From Ardenticatenia bacterium (GTDB lineage: Bacteria > Chloroflexota > Anaerolineae > Aggregatilineales > Aggregatilineaceae), in NCBI GenBank assembly GCA_026984385.1, contig JALSSH010000316.1, positions 1 through 11,614 of the forward strand: a stretch of DNA of 11,614 nt. The letters are read 5' to 3'. Position 1 is the first letter of the stretch. Every line of letters begins with the position of its first letter. The notes below the pieces were generated by a model. That model was not told where the DNA came from, did not search any database, and saw only the letters and a list, made by a program, of their open reading frames with translations. The position numbers were made by a program, and so were the translations under genes. This document shows positions 1 through 9,600 of the stretch, one piece after another.

Positions 1-1281
1 GGCCTCTGCGGGCAGCCGGTTGACGATGCGCGGCACGTCTTCCGGCAGCGCCAACAGCAAGTGATACCACAGCGCCGCGTGCGCCCCTTCTACGTCGATC
101 AAGATCGGCTGGTCGTCTAAGCTCAAGCGGGCGATGTCGGCGGCCATCTGTCGCCAGGGCGGTTTGACAAAATAGGAGCTGGTGGTCAACAGCCCGTTAA
201 CCACGATCAGCGTCACCAGGAACGCGCGCCCGGGCCGTTCAAACGCGGTCAGCCCCAGCCCAACCGCCAACGCAATCGCAGGCATGATCACCGAGACGTT
301 GCGGTCGGTGAGCAGCGGGTAGCGGCTGTGCAATCCGAACGTGATCGCCAGCGGCACGCCCAGCCACAACCCCGCCAGCCACGCCGCCCCGACTCTGCGC
401 GGGCGCGGGATCGCGCGTAACTGGCCGCTCGGACGGCGTAAAAACGGCACGCCCAACCCCACCAACGTCAGCAGTCCGTAAAGCGCCACCGGCTTGCCGA
501 AAGATTCGGCGGCCAAATAGCCGACCGTGTCCCAGTTGAGCGGCATTCCGTGCGTGGTGAGCACCACCTCGTCCACCGGCGTCCCGACAAATTGATGCAC
601 CACCACCGGCAGCCAGGGCGCAAACGCCAGCGCGATCAGCGCGTTGAGCGCCAAAAAGTGCCGCCAGCGCGCCCCGTCCCGCAAGGTGAGCAGCGCGTGC
701 AACCCCACCGCCAAGTTGACCATGTAGCCGTAGTAATGCAGATACAGCCCGACCACGCTCGCCGCCACAAAACCAAAAGCCCACCCGCCGCGCGCGCTTT
801 GCCGCCAGCGCAAATAGAAATACGCGATCAGCAACATCACGAAATAGACCATCGGGTAATCGCGCACTTCTTGGGTCAGCACAACGTGCTTGTCCATCAG
901 CGCAAAAGCCAGCGCCGCCAGCACGCCGGCGGTGGGGTTGAGCAACGCCCGCCCGACGCGCGCGATCAGCGCCACGCTGGTGACCGAAAACAGCACCGTG
1001 ATCCAGCGCAACGCGATCACCTGCGGCCCGACGAGCAACATCCAGCCGCGCAACAGCGCCGAGTAGACCGGCCCGTGATGGTCCGCGACCATGGTCATCG
1101 TCAGATCGCGCAGTGTATCTCCGCGCGCCAACCAGACCGACCAGCCTTCGTCACCCCAAAGGCCCTGGTCGTTCAGCCCGTGAATGCGCAGCACGGCGGC
1201 CAGCACCACAACGGCCACCGTCGCCCAGAAGGTGGCGGCGTGTGCAAATGTCGTCGGGAGATGTTGTGCGTTGCTTTTCAT
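1..1281 (-). CDS. GT39/PMT-like membrane glycosyltransferase, C-terminus cut by window edge
   Basis: This is an open minus-strand frame of 427 codons with no stop before the window edge, so the C-terminus is missing. The ATG is at 1281-1279. After a short polar N-terminus (MKSNAQHLPTTFAHAA) comes a first hydrophobic helix. It is followed by a loop reading LWGDEGWSVWLARG; an acidic DE pair in this first extracytoplasmic loop is typical of GT-C enzymes of the GT39/ArnT type and is thought to be catalytic. Further family-like signs are the EVRDYPM segment near residue 140 and many successive hydrophobic helices up to about residue 370. A soluble C-terminal part then begins (DDQPILIDVEGAHAALWY). 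By family knowledge such proteins transfer a sugar from a polyprenyl-phosphate carrier at the outer face of the membrane. The acceptor cannot be told from sequence. No upstream SD is visible. The gene lies 89 bp beyond the csp stop in the same direction, with a terminator between them. Confidence 0.85.
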   Translation of the reverse strand, partial: MKSNAQHLPTTFAHAATFWATVAVVVLAAVLRIHGLNDQGLWGDEGWSVWLARGDTLRDLTMTMVADHHGPVYSALLRGWMLLVGPQVIALRWITVLFSVTSVALIARVGRALLNPTAGVLAALAFALMDKHVVLTQEVRDYPMVYFVMLLIAYFYLRWRQSARGGWAFGFVAASVVGLYLHYYGYMVNLAVGLHALLTLRDGARWRHFLALNALIALAFAPWLPVVVHQFVGTPVDEVVLTTHGMPLNWDTVGYLAAESFGKPVALYGLLTLVGLGVPFLRRPSGQLRAIPRPRRVGAAWLAGLWLGVPLAITFGLHSRYPLLTDRNVSVIMPAIALAVGLGLTAFERPGRAFLVTLIVVNGLLTTSSYFVKPPWRQMAADIARLSLDDQPILIDVEGAHAALWYHLLLALPEDVPRIVNRLPAEA

Positions 1282-1289
1282 AGCGGGGA

Positions 1290-1319
1290 ATTGTACCGCG
1301 CGCCCCCTAAAAACAACAA
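1290..1319 (-). promoter_or_regulatory. Possible promoter of the glycosyltransferase gene, giving a leaderless mRNA
   Basis: On the minus strand TTGTTG (1314-1319) is separated by 18 bp from TACAAT (1290-1295). Only 8 nt lie between TACAAT and the ATG, so transcription would begin at or next to the start codon. No SD precedes the ATG, which fits a leaderless message. The -35 element coincides with the T-rich tract of the csp terminator, so the match could be chance. Confidence 0.4.
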
Positions 1320-1348
1320 TGCCCGCCCTGCGCTCGGCAGGACGGGCA
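1309..1348 (-). terminator. Intrinsic terminator of csp
   Basis: A 12-bp hairpin has arms at 1337-1348 and 1320-1331, a 5-nt loop and one G-U pair. On the minus strand it is followed by the T-rich tract TTGTTGTTTTT. It begins 22 bp after the csp stop codon, the expected place for a rho-independent terminator of that gene. Confidence 0.85.
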
Positions 1349-1370
1349 AATGATTGGCGCGTTAAAGCGT

Positions 1371-1592
1371 CTACATTTGGCTAAGGCGGACGACGTCAGC
1401 CGCTTGCAGGCCCTTAGGCCCTTGCACGATGGCGAATTCGACGCGCTCGCCTTCGTACAGCTCACGATAGCCATTCCCCTGGATCGCGGTGAAGTGGACA
1501 AACACGTCCGGGCCGTCTTCGCGCGCGATGAAACCGAAACCCTTTTGGGCGTTGAACCACTTGACCGTACCGGTGATCCGTTCACTAGACAT
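1371..1592 (-). CDS. csp: Cold-shock domain protein (CspA family)
   Basis: This encodes a 73-residue single-domain OB-fold protein, the usual length for the family. TGTVKWFNAQKGFGFI holds the RNP1 motif (KGFGFI, residues 17-22) and VFVHF (30-34) is RNP2; their aromatic side chains stack on single-stranded RNA or DNA. The family acts in the cytoplasm as RNA chaperones that melt secondary structure, and some members antiterminate transcription. The ATG at 1592 is chosen because an AAGGAG SD lies 10 nt upstream. A GTG at 1613 would add seven residues (MGRSIPP) lying across that SD and is unlikely. The gene has its own promoter, a long structured leader and a terminator, so it is a single-gene unit divergent from gyrA. 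Whether it is cold-induced cannot be seen from the coding sequence. Confidence 0.95.
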   Translation of the reverse strand: MSSERITGTVKWFNAQKGFGFIAREDGPDVFVHFTAIQGNGYRELYEGERVEFAIVQGPKGLQAADVVRLSQM

Positions 1593-1599
1593 GGGGGGG

Positions 1600-1652
1600 A
1601 TGCTCCTTCCCACTTAAAAAAAGGTAAAGTGTTGTGGGGGTTGCGGGAGCAC
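1600..1652 (-). promoter_or_regulatory. Possible SD-sequestering helix in the csp leader
   Basis: In the minus-strand RNA GUGCUCC (1646-1652) can pair with GGAGCAU (1600-1606), which contains the GGAG of the csp SD. That gives 7 pairs including one G-U. Nested inside, CCCAC (1634-1638) can pair with GUGGG (1609-1613). A competing inner pairing CACUU/AAGUG (1627-1631 with 1611-1615) uses some of the same bases. The pairing was found by eye; no energy was calculated. A switch controlling ribosome access is inference. Confidence 0.4.
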
Positions 1653-1690
1653 AAAAAACAACCCTCGCGGCGGTACTGCGCGCGAGGGGT
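1653..1690 (-). terminator. Terminator-like hairpin inside the csp 5' leader
   Basis: On the minus strand CCCTCGCG (1681-1688) and CGCGAGGG (1662-1669) form a perfect 8-bp stem with an 11-nt loop, followed directly by TTGTTTTTTGT. This has the form of an intrinsic terminator, yet it lies between the csp promoter and the csp start codon. It could be an attenuator, or it could end a small RNA of about 70 nt. No other minus-strand gene lies upstream that it could serve. Confidence 0.7.
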
Positions 1691-1731
1691 CTTGCTTTCC
1701 ACTTGCGTACAACCTTACCACTACGCCTCAG

Positions 1732-1760
1732 AGCATAGCAGAGTTCGGCGGCGGCGTCAA
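1732..1760 (-). promoter_or_regulatory. Promoter of csp (sigma-70 type)
   Basis: On the minus strand TTGACG (1755-1760) is followed after exactly 17 bp by TATGCT (1732-1737). The expected transcription start is near 1725, giving a leader of about 130 nt. An A-rich stretch (GGAAAAACT) just upstream of the -35 could act as an UP element. Confidence 0.75.
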
Positions 1761-1864
1761 TGACGAGTTTTTCCGGCAAAAAGAAGCCCCTTGCACAGGC
1801 AAAAAACAGCCCTGTATCCTCATAAGTCGTTCGCCCTCTTCAGCCGTCTCATCCGTCTCCAAAA

Positions 1865-1894
1865 TTCGCCCGATCCGTGCCCTTGAGGTATAAT
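1865..1894 (+). promoter_or_regulatory. Promoter of gyrA
   Basis: There is a consensus -10 hexamer TATAAT at 1889-1894. The -35 region is poor; TTCGCC at 1865-1870 with an 18-bp spacer is the best candidate. Transcription would start near 1901, giving a leader of about 147 nt. The 1761-1864 stretch between this and the divergent csp promoter shows no gene or clear site. Confidence 0.6.
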
Positions 1895-1984
1895 TTGGCT
1901 TGAAACCAATTGCGGGGCGCAAGCCTTTTTACCCTCGTTTCACCGCACAACCGCGCCCTGCTACGCGGCCTTTAACGAACGTGA

Positions 1985-2012
1985 CGGGCGACCCGCGTTT
2001 TTCGGTCGCCCG
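1985..2012 (+). promoter_or_regulatory. Stem-loop in the gyrA 5' leader
   Basis: CGGGCGACC (1985-1993) and GGTCGCCCG (2004-2012) form a perfect 9-bp stem with a 10-nt loop (CGCGTTTTTC). It ends 21 nt before the likely SD (AGGA, 2034-2037) and 35 nt before the start codon. No T-tract follows, so it is not an intrinsic terminator. It could stabilise the mRNA or be a protein-binding site; its role is unknown. Confidence 0.45.
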
Positions 2013-2047
2013 CCTGATTTACAGCAAGATGACAGGACGTCAAACGC

Positions 2048-4564
<2,517 letters not shown>

Positions 4565-4586
4565 CGCTTAATTGATAATCAGCCTG

Positions 4587-5876
4587 ATGACTACTGCTTA
4601 TCCGCACCAAGCCGAGCGCCTGCCACCGCTCACGGTAGATGTTCTCGATCCGCTATCCATTGCCGAAGCCGCCGTTGCTTTCGCCAATAGCGACGGTGGT
4701 CTGATTGTGTTTCCTACTCGGAAAGCCGCCGACCTCCCAGACGTGCGGGCCGCGCTGCTTGCCGCCGCCGAGATCATCCGCCCAACTCTCCCCCTTGACG
4801 TCCCCGAACAATTGACGTTGTCGCCCAAGCAAGGGTGGACGCTCTACGTGCCGCGCGGCACGCAGGTTTACGCGACGGAAGACGGGCGCGTGCTCGTGCG
4901 CACGTTGCACACTGTGCGCGAACTGGACGGCGAAGCCATCCGCCAATTGGCCCTCGCCCGCGAACAAGGCGACTTTGAGACGGCAATTGTGCCGGATGCC
5001 ACACCCGACGACCTGGACGAAGAGCTGTTGGCGGACTTCGCACGGCAGGCCGTGCCGAACTGGGACGGCGACGCATGGGCGCTCTGGGAGCAGATCGGCG
5101 CGTTGACGCCCGCAGGCGACGTCACGGTGGCGGGAATATTGCTTTTCGGGCGCGAGCCGCAAGCGTGGCTGCCCGCTGCCCACGTATATTTTGAGCACCG
5201 TGTAGCGCGTCAGGTCATCCGCTCGGAAGCTGTGGGCGGCCCACTTGTGCGGCAAATGCTCGCGTTGTGGGAGATGCTGACATTGCACGCGCGCATCTCC
5301 GGCCCGCGCCCCCCTTATGCGTCCGCGTTGTTGCGGGAAATCATCTTTAACGCGCTGGTGCACCGCGACTATCGCTTGCTGCGCCGCCCCGTGACCGTGC
5401 GGCTGACCCGCGCCGACCTGGTCATCGAAAGCCCGGGCGGCTTGAGCGGCTATTTAACCAGCGTCCACGACATCCCCGAAGGGCGCTATTTGCGCAACCC
5501 CCGCCTCTACTTTAGCTTGATGTGCTGGGGCATATGCGACAAACGAGGGGCTTGTGCGTTGGCATCGCGCGCCGGTGAAGACAGATACCCGGGCGTGCGC
5601 TGGGAGGCCGACCCGTATACCGTGCGCGTGTACATTGAGCGCAGCGTGCCGAAGGTGCGTACAACCGCCAGCATGACCGTTGCCTCGCTCACAGACCAAC
5701 AGCAGCGTATTTTGCGGTTGGCGAAACAGCGCGGCAGCGTCACCTTGCGAGAGCTGCAAGCGCGTTGGGGCAACGGCATTCATCCGTCCAGTTTGCAACG
5801 CGACCTGGATACGCTCGTTGCGGCGGGGTATTTGCGACGTTTCGGCGGGCGTTCGGGCGTGTATTACGTGCGCTGA
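4587..5876 (+). CDS. AlbA_2 (Schlafen-type) / HATPase_c_4 / winged-helix putative transcriptional regulator
   Basis: The 429-residue product has the layout of the family often annotated as 'RecG-like' or 'AlbA_2 domain' regulator, though it has no helicase motifs. Residues about 10-125 form the AlbA_2 domain, with AFANSDGGLIVFPT and VPRGTQVYATEDGRVLVRT. A middle part carries VAGILLFGREPQAWLP. Residues about 245-360 are GHKL-like (HATPase_c_4), with LREIIFNALVHRDY (Glu251, Asn255) and a Pro-Gly-Gly turn IESPGGL. The later glycine-rich box reads WGICDKRGACALA (from Trp314), where relatives usually have a second glycine, so nucleotide binding may be altered. About 370-429 is a winged helix (LTDQQQRILRLA to AGYLRRFGGRSGVYYV). 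The ATG at 4587 is preferred over a TTG at 4572; neither has an SD. It begins 22 nt after gyrA stops, so cotranscription or reinitiation is likely. Its target is unknown. Confidence 0.8.
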   Translation: MTTAYPHQAERLPPLTVDVLDPLSIAEAAVAFANSDGGLIVFPTRKAADLPDVRAALLAAAEIIRPTLPLDVPEQLTLSPKQGWTLYVPRGTQVYATEDGRVLVRTLHTVRELDGEAIRQLALAREQGDFETAIVPDATPDDLDEELLADFARQAVPNWDGDAWALWEQIGALTPAGDVTVAGILLFGREPQAWLPAAHVYFEHRVARQVIRSEAVGGPLVRQMLALWEMLTLHARISGPRPPYASALLREIIFNALVHRDYRLLRRPVTVRLTRADLVIESPGGLSGYLTSVHDIPEGRYLRNPRLYFSLMCWGICDKRGACALASRAGEDRYPGVRWEADPYTVRVYIERSVPKVRTTASMTVASLTDQQQRILRLAKQRGSVTLRELQARWGNGIHPSSLQRDLDTLVAAGYLRRFGGRSGVYYVR

Positions 5877-6499
5877 GCCAACAGCGTGCGCAAATGGGGC
5901 AGCGCCTGACGTAGGGCGCGTTCGCGGTGCGTGAGGTAGCCGACTTTGCGCTCGGCGGGCAAAGTGTGCAACTTTCCCAGCAACATCTCCCATTCCGGCA
6001 CATAGAAAATGGACTCAAACGGGAAGCCCTCGATGCGGAGCGGGTCGGCTTGTTCCAAGATCACGCCGCGCAACGTGCCCGCAAAGTACACGATCTCGGC
6101 GTCAGCCGCCCCAAGCGCAAAGACGGTGCGGAACTGCGCGCCGCGTTGAACGGGCGGCACGCCGCGCATTTGCTCCAGGCAATAGGCGATGATCGCCTCG
6201 TCGGACATACGCTCGCTGCCGTCCCAGCGGCGCACGCGAATCCCGGGCGCGCCGTTCAGTGCGTCAATTTCCACGCCGGTATCGTCGCCCACCACCACGA
6301 AGTCCGCGCCCACGTGCCGGAGATAGGCACGGGTCTTGGCGGCGGCGTTCGCTTCCAACGTGTCGCCGTCTTCGGCCACGTCGAGCGTCAGCCCGATCTC
6401 TTGCGGACTGTGAACGGGGATGCCGTGCGGAGCAAGCAGCGCGCGCAATTCCATCAGTTTTCCCGGGTTGGTGGTGGCGTAAAGCAATCGGCGGGGCAT
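5864..6499 (-). CDS. rdgB: RdgB/HAM1-family non-canonical purine NTP pyrophosphatase (divergent)
   Basis: The 211-residue product has the family length and motif order. YATTNPGKLMELR at the N-terminus is the substrate-binding T-x-N-x-x-K-x-x-E signature. GDDTGVEIDALNGAPG (residues 71-86) carries the acidic base and metal site. EGFPFESIFYVPE and a C-terminal THRERAL match the later family motifs. The family hydrolyses dITP, XTP and ITP to monophosphates, keeping deaminated purines out of nucleic acids. Several positions depart from the common form: RVRRWDG replaces SARYAG after GAPG, and FESIF replaces the usual D-P-I-F. Substrate preference may therefore differ. The ATG at 6499 is chosen because a GGAGGA SD lies 9 nt upstream; an upstream in-frame start would bury it. 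The end overlaps the AlbA_2 gene on the opposite strand by 13 nt. Confidence 0.88.
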   Translation of the reverse strand: MPRRLLYATTNPGKLMELRALLAPHGIPVHSPQEIGLTLDVAEDGDTLEANAAAKTRAYLRHVGADFVVVGDDTGVEIDALNGAPGIRVRRWDGSERMSDEAIIAYCLEQMRGVPPVQRGAQFRTVFALGAADAEIVYFAGTLRGVILEQADPLRIEGFPFESIFYVPEWEMLLGKLHTLPAERKVGYLTHRERALRQALPHLRTLLAQRT

Positions 6500-6508
6500 G
6501 AGGGGGTG

Positions 6509-6549
6509 TCCTCCGTGCGGATAAGATGCGGTCAAACGCGCACATTGTA
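6509..6549 (-). promoter_or_regulatory. -10 element and ribosome binding site of rdgB
   Basis: On the minus strand TACAAT (6544-6549) is a good -10 about 45 nt before the start codon. No convincing -35 lies 16-18 bp upstream. A strong SD, GGAGGA (6509-6514), stands 9 nt before the ATG at 6499 and settles the start. Confidence 0.45.
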
Positions 6550-6596
6550 CGCGATCTCCTCCAAAGGCGCAGGGCCGCTTGACGCTTCCAATCCAG

Positions 6597-6628
6597 TGGC
6601 GGGCAGAGAGATTTCCCCCTGCCCGCCA
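6597..6628 (-). terminator. Strong hairpin downstream of the glyA-gcvT gene, without a T-tract
   Basis: TGGCGGGCAG (6597-6606) and CTGCCCGCCA (6619-6628) form a perfect 10-bp stem with a 12-nt loop. It lies about 30 nt past the fusion gene's stop codon and before the rdgB promoter. No T-run follows on either strand, so it may be a weak terminator or a 3'-end stabiliser of the mRNA rather than a classical intrinsic terminator. Confidence 0.45.
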
Positions 6629-6659
6629 TATCGCTAACCGCGCTCGTGCGACAGATTTT

Positions 6660-9600
6660 TTACTTCTTGCGCTTCGGGAAGTGGCTCAAGACGGTGGCCG
6701 CGCTCGGCACAACCGTGCGGTCGCCCAACGTCAACTCGCCGAAGGGCTTTTTGACGCGCAGCTTGTCCGCGCCCGCGTAAACCCAAATCGGCGTGCCTTC
6801 TTTGGCGTGGCTCAATTTGAGATACGCCTGCCCCAGCGAGTAGCCTTCCGTGTCAATGCTGCACGAGGTCACCACGCCGACCACACGTCCGCGCGCGTCC
6901 ACTAATGGATCGCCCGGGTGCGGTGCGCGAACGCCCTTGCTGTTCATGCGGAAGCGCGTCACCACCGCGTCGCGCTCGCGCTCGTGCGCCAAGAACGACA
7001 ACTTGCCCACAAAGAACGGCTTCCACGTCTTCACATAGCTGGCAAAGCCCGCGTCTGCCGGGTTCAGCCCCAGCGCGCCCGCCAACTCATGCCCATAAAG
7101 CGGCAAGCCCGCCTCGGTGCGCAAACTATCGCGCGCGGCCAGCCCGATGGGCGTGGCGCCGCTTTCCACCAAGTCGCGGAACAGGTGCGGCGCGGCTTCC
7201 GGGTGCACGAAAAGCTCAAAAGCGACCCGCTCGCCGGTGTAGCCGGTGCGCGTGATGACCAAGTCATAGCCGCCCAGCTCGCCACGCACCACGCCCGCCC
7301 AGGGCAACGCGCGGATGCGCGCCTTAAGCGCCTCGTCGCCGTGCAAGCTCAGCAGCACATCGCGGCTCTTAGGCCCTTGCAGCGCCAAATCTACGCGGCG
7401 GTCGTCGCCATTGGCCGGGTCGCGCAGGTCGCGGATGCGCACGGTGGCGCGCCCGGGCAACTTGGCCCAGGGACGGTCCGGGTCGGCCATATACTCGCCG
7501 CGCAACAGCCCGTTGACCCAGGCCCAGTCTTTATCGTTGTTGGCCGCGTTGACCACCACCATAAAGTTATCCCACGCCAGGCGATAAACGAAGATGTCGT
7601 CAATCGGGACACCGTCCACGCCCAGCAAATAGCTATAGTGCGCCTGCCCGGGTTTGAGCGTGCTCACGTCGTTGGTGGTCAGCGCGTTGAGGAACGCCTC
7701 CACGTCCGCGCCGCTGAACTCAAAAACGCCCATGTGCGAAACGTCGAAAAGCCCGGCGCCGGTGCGCGTGGCGATGTGTTCGGCGCTCACGGAGGTATAC
7801 CAAACCGGCATATCGTAGCCGCCGAAGGGCACCATCTTGGCCCCAAGTTCCTTGTGCAGCGCGTGGAGCGGTGTGGTCTTCAGCTCCCCGTCTTCCGGCT
7901 CTTCCCAAGCGAACTGGGGCAACGGCTCGCCGTTCGGGCCTGCGTACTTTTCGCCGCGACAGCCCACGAAGTAGAACTTGTCGGCCAGCCCGCTCTCCAT
8001 CTGCGCCCAATCGACCTCGAAGTCGTCAAGATTCGGTTCTTCGCTGAGCAAAGCGACCGTGACCGGCCCGGGCACCTTGCCGTGCAAGTCTTGCGGGTCA
8101 AAGCGCACAAAGCCATCGGAAAGCGCGCGCAGCCAAGCGGTGACCTGCTCGGCGCCCTGCTCCACGTGCAAATGATACGCGCCGTCGTGCAGCCGCACCA
8201 AAAGCGCGCGGGTCATCGGCTCGCCGTCTTCGGCCAAAACCCACGTCGGCACATAAGCGCCTTCGCCCAGCGCGCGCACGTCGCACGTCAGCGCCACATC
8301 GAGGAAATCCGTTGCGCGCGGCCCATAAATATCAATCGTGCGCCAACCTTTGCCCTCAAAGCGCGGGTAGAGCCAAAAATGCTCGGCGGCGGCGTCCGCT
8401 TCCTTCGGATAGCGGCGCAAGTCCGGCAGCTCGAAGTCCACGCCCGCTTGTTCGGCCAGCGCGGAAATTTTCTCGCGCGCCGCCTGCAAAGCGTCGAAGT
8501 CCACCTTGGCGCGCCACTGCGGACGCCCGCGCCGCCCGGCGTAGCTGAAAGGCTCGCAGGCAAAAAGCACGTCCGCGATCACGTTCGCCAAGCGGTCAAT
8601 TTCCGAATCACGGAAACCGCGCTGCGTGATCCAAGGCGTGCCCAAGCGGATGCCGGTAGCGCGAAAAGCGGAAGTGTCGCCCGGGATGGTGTTGCGGTTG
8701 CAAACAATGCCCGCCAAGTCCAAGATGCGCGCGGCCATGTCGCCGCTCAGCGGCGAGCCGTCCGCACCTTGCACCACTTTACAGTCCACCAGCAGCATAT
8801 GGGAATCCGTGCCGCCGTAAGGGATGCGCAAACCGCGTTCGGCCAGCTTTTCGGCCAGACGCTGCGCGTTGCGCACGGTTTGCGCTTGCAAAGCGCGGAA
8901 CTTTTCGGTCGTCGCCAGCTTGAAGGTCACCGCCATGCCCGCAATTGCGTTCATGTGCGGGCCGCCTTGTTCCCCGGGGAAAACGGCGCGGTCGAGCTTG
9001 CGTGCGATCTTGCGGTCGGTGCTCAGCAACACCGCGCCACGCGGGCCGTCCAACGTCTTGTGCGTGGTGAAGCTGACCACGTGCGCATGGCCGACCGGCG
9101 TGGGGAAAACACCCGCCGCCACCAAGCCCGCCACGTGCGACATATCCGCCAGCAAATAGGCGCCCACCTCGTCCGCAATGGCGCGGAAAGCCGCCCAGTC
9201 CGGCGCGAAGGGGTAGGACGTATAGCCCGCGACGATGACCTTGGGCCGATGTTCCAGCGCCAACGCGCGGATCGCGTCGTAGTCCAAGCGCTCGGTCTCG
9301 GGGTCTACCGTGTAGCTCACCACGTTATAGAGGATGCCGCTGCGCGAAACCGGGCTGCCGTGCGTCAAGTGGCCGCCGTGTAACAAATTCATGCCCATCA
9401 ACGTATCCCCGGGCTGCATCAGCGCGCTATAGACGGCGCTGTTGGCTGGCGAGCCGCTGAGCGGTTGCACGTTGACGTAAATTTTTTCCGGCGGGAAGTT
9501 TTCGGTGGCGAAAAGCTCGGCGGCGCGCCGACGGGCCAGGCTCTCGATCAGGTCGGCGAACTCCGTGCCTTTGTAATAGCGCGCGTCCGAATAGCGGCGA

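Noticed and set aside
550..1353. 267-codon plus-strand frame opposite the glycosyltransferase
   Set aside because: It is rich in Arg, His and Gln, has no domain and no start signals, and lies opposite a clear multi-helix membrane protein.
1585..1779. Possible leader peptide upstream of csp
   Set aside because: Its start would precede the mapped promoter start and has no SD; the frame runs through the leader terminator and the csp SD.
1791..1820. Possible second plus-strand promoter TTGCAC / TGTATC
   Set aside because: It has a 16-bp spacer and a weak -10, and sits far upstream of the consensus TATAAT at 1889; too weak to annotate.
5515..5600. Suspected frameshift in the AlbA_2/HATPase gene near the degenerate glycine box
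   Set aside because: The other two frames were read: neither restores the usual motif without a quick stop or loss of downstream similarity. The annotated frame continues into a good strand and a complete winged helix.
6918..9383. 821-codon open frame on the plus strand, opposite glyA-gcvT
   Set aside because: It is a long shadow of the fusion gene, as expected in GC-rich DNA where the antisense frame rarely has stops. The protein is Arg/His/Gln/Ala-rich without any recognisable motif, while the minus strand holds intact enzyme motifs throughout.
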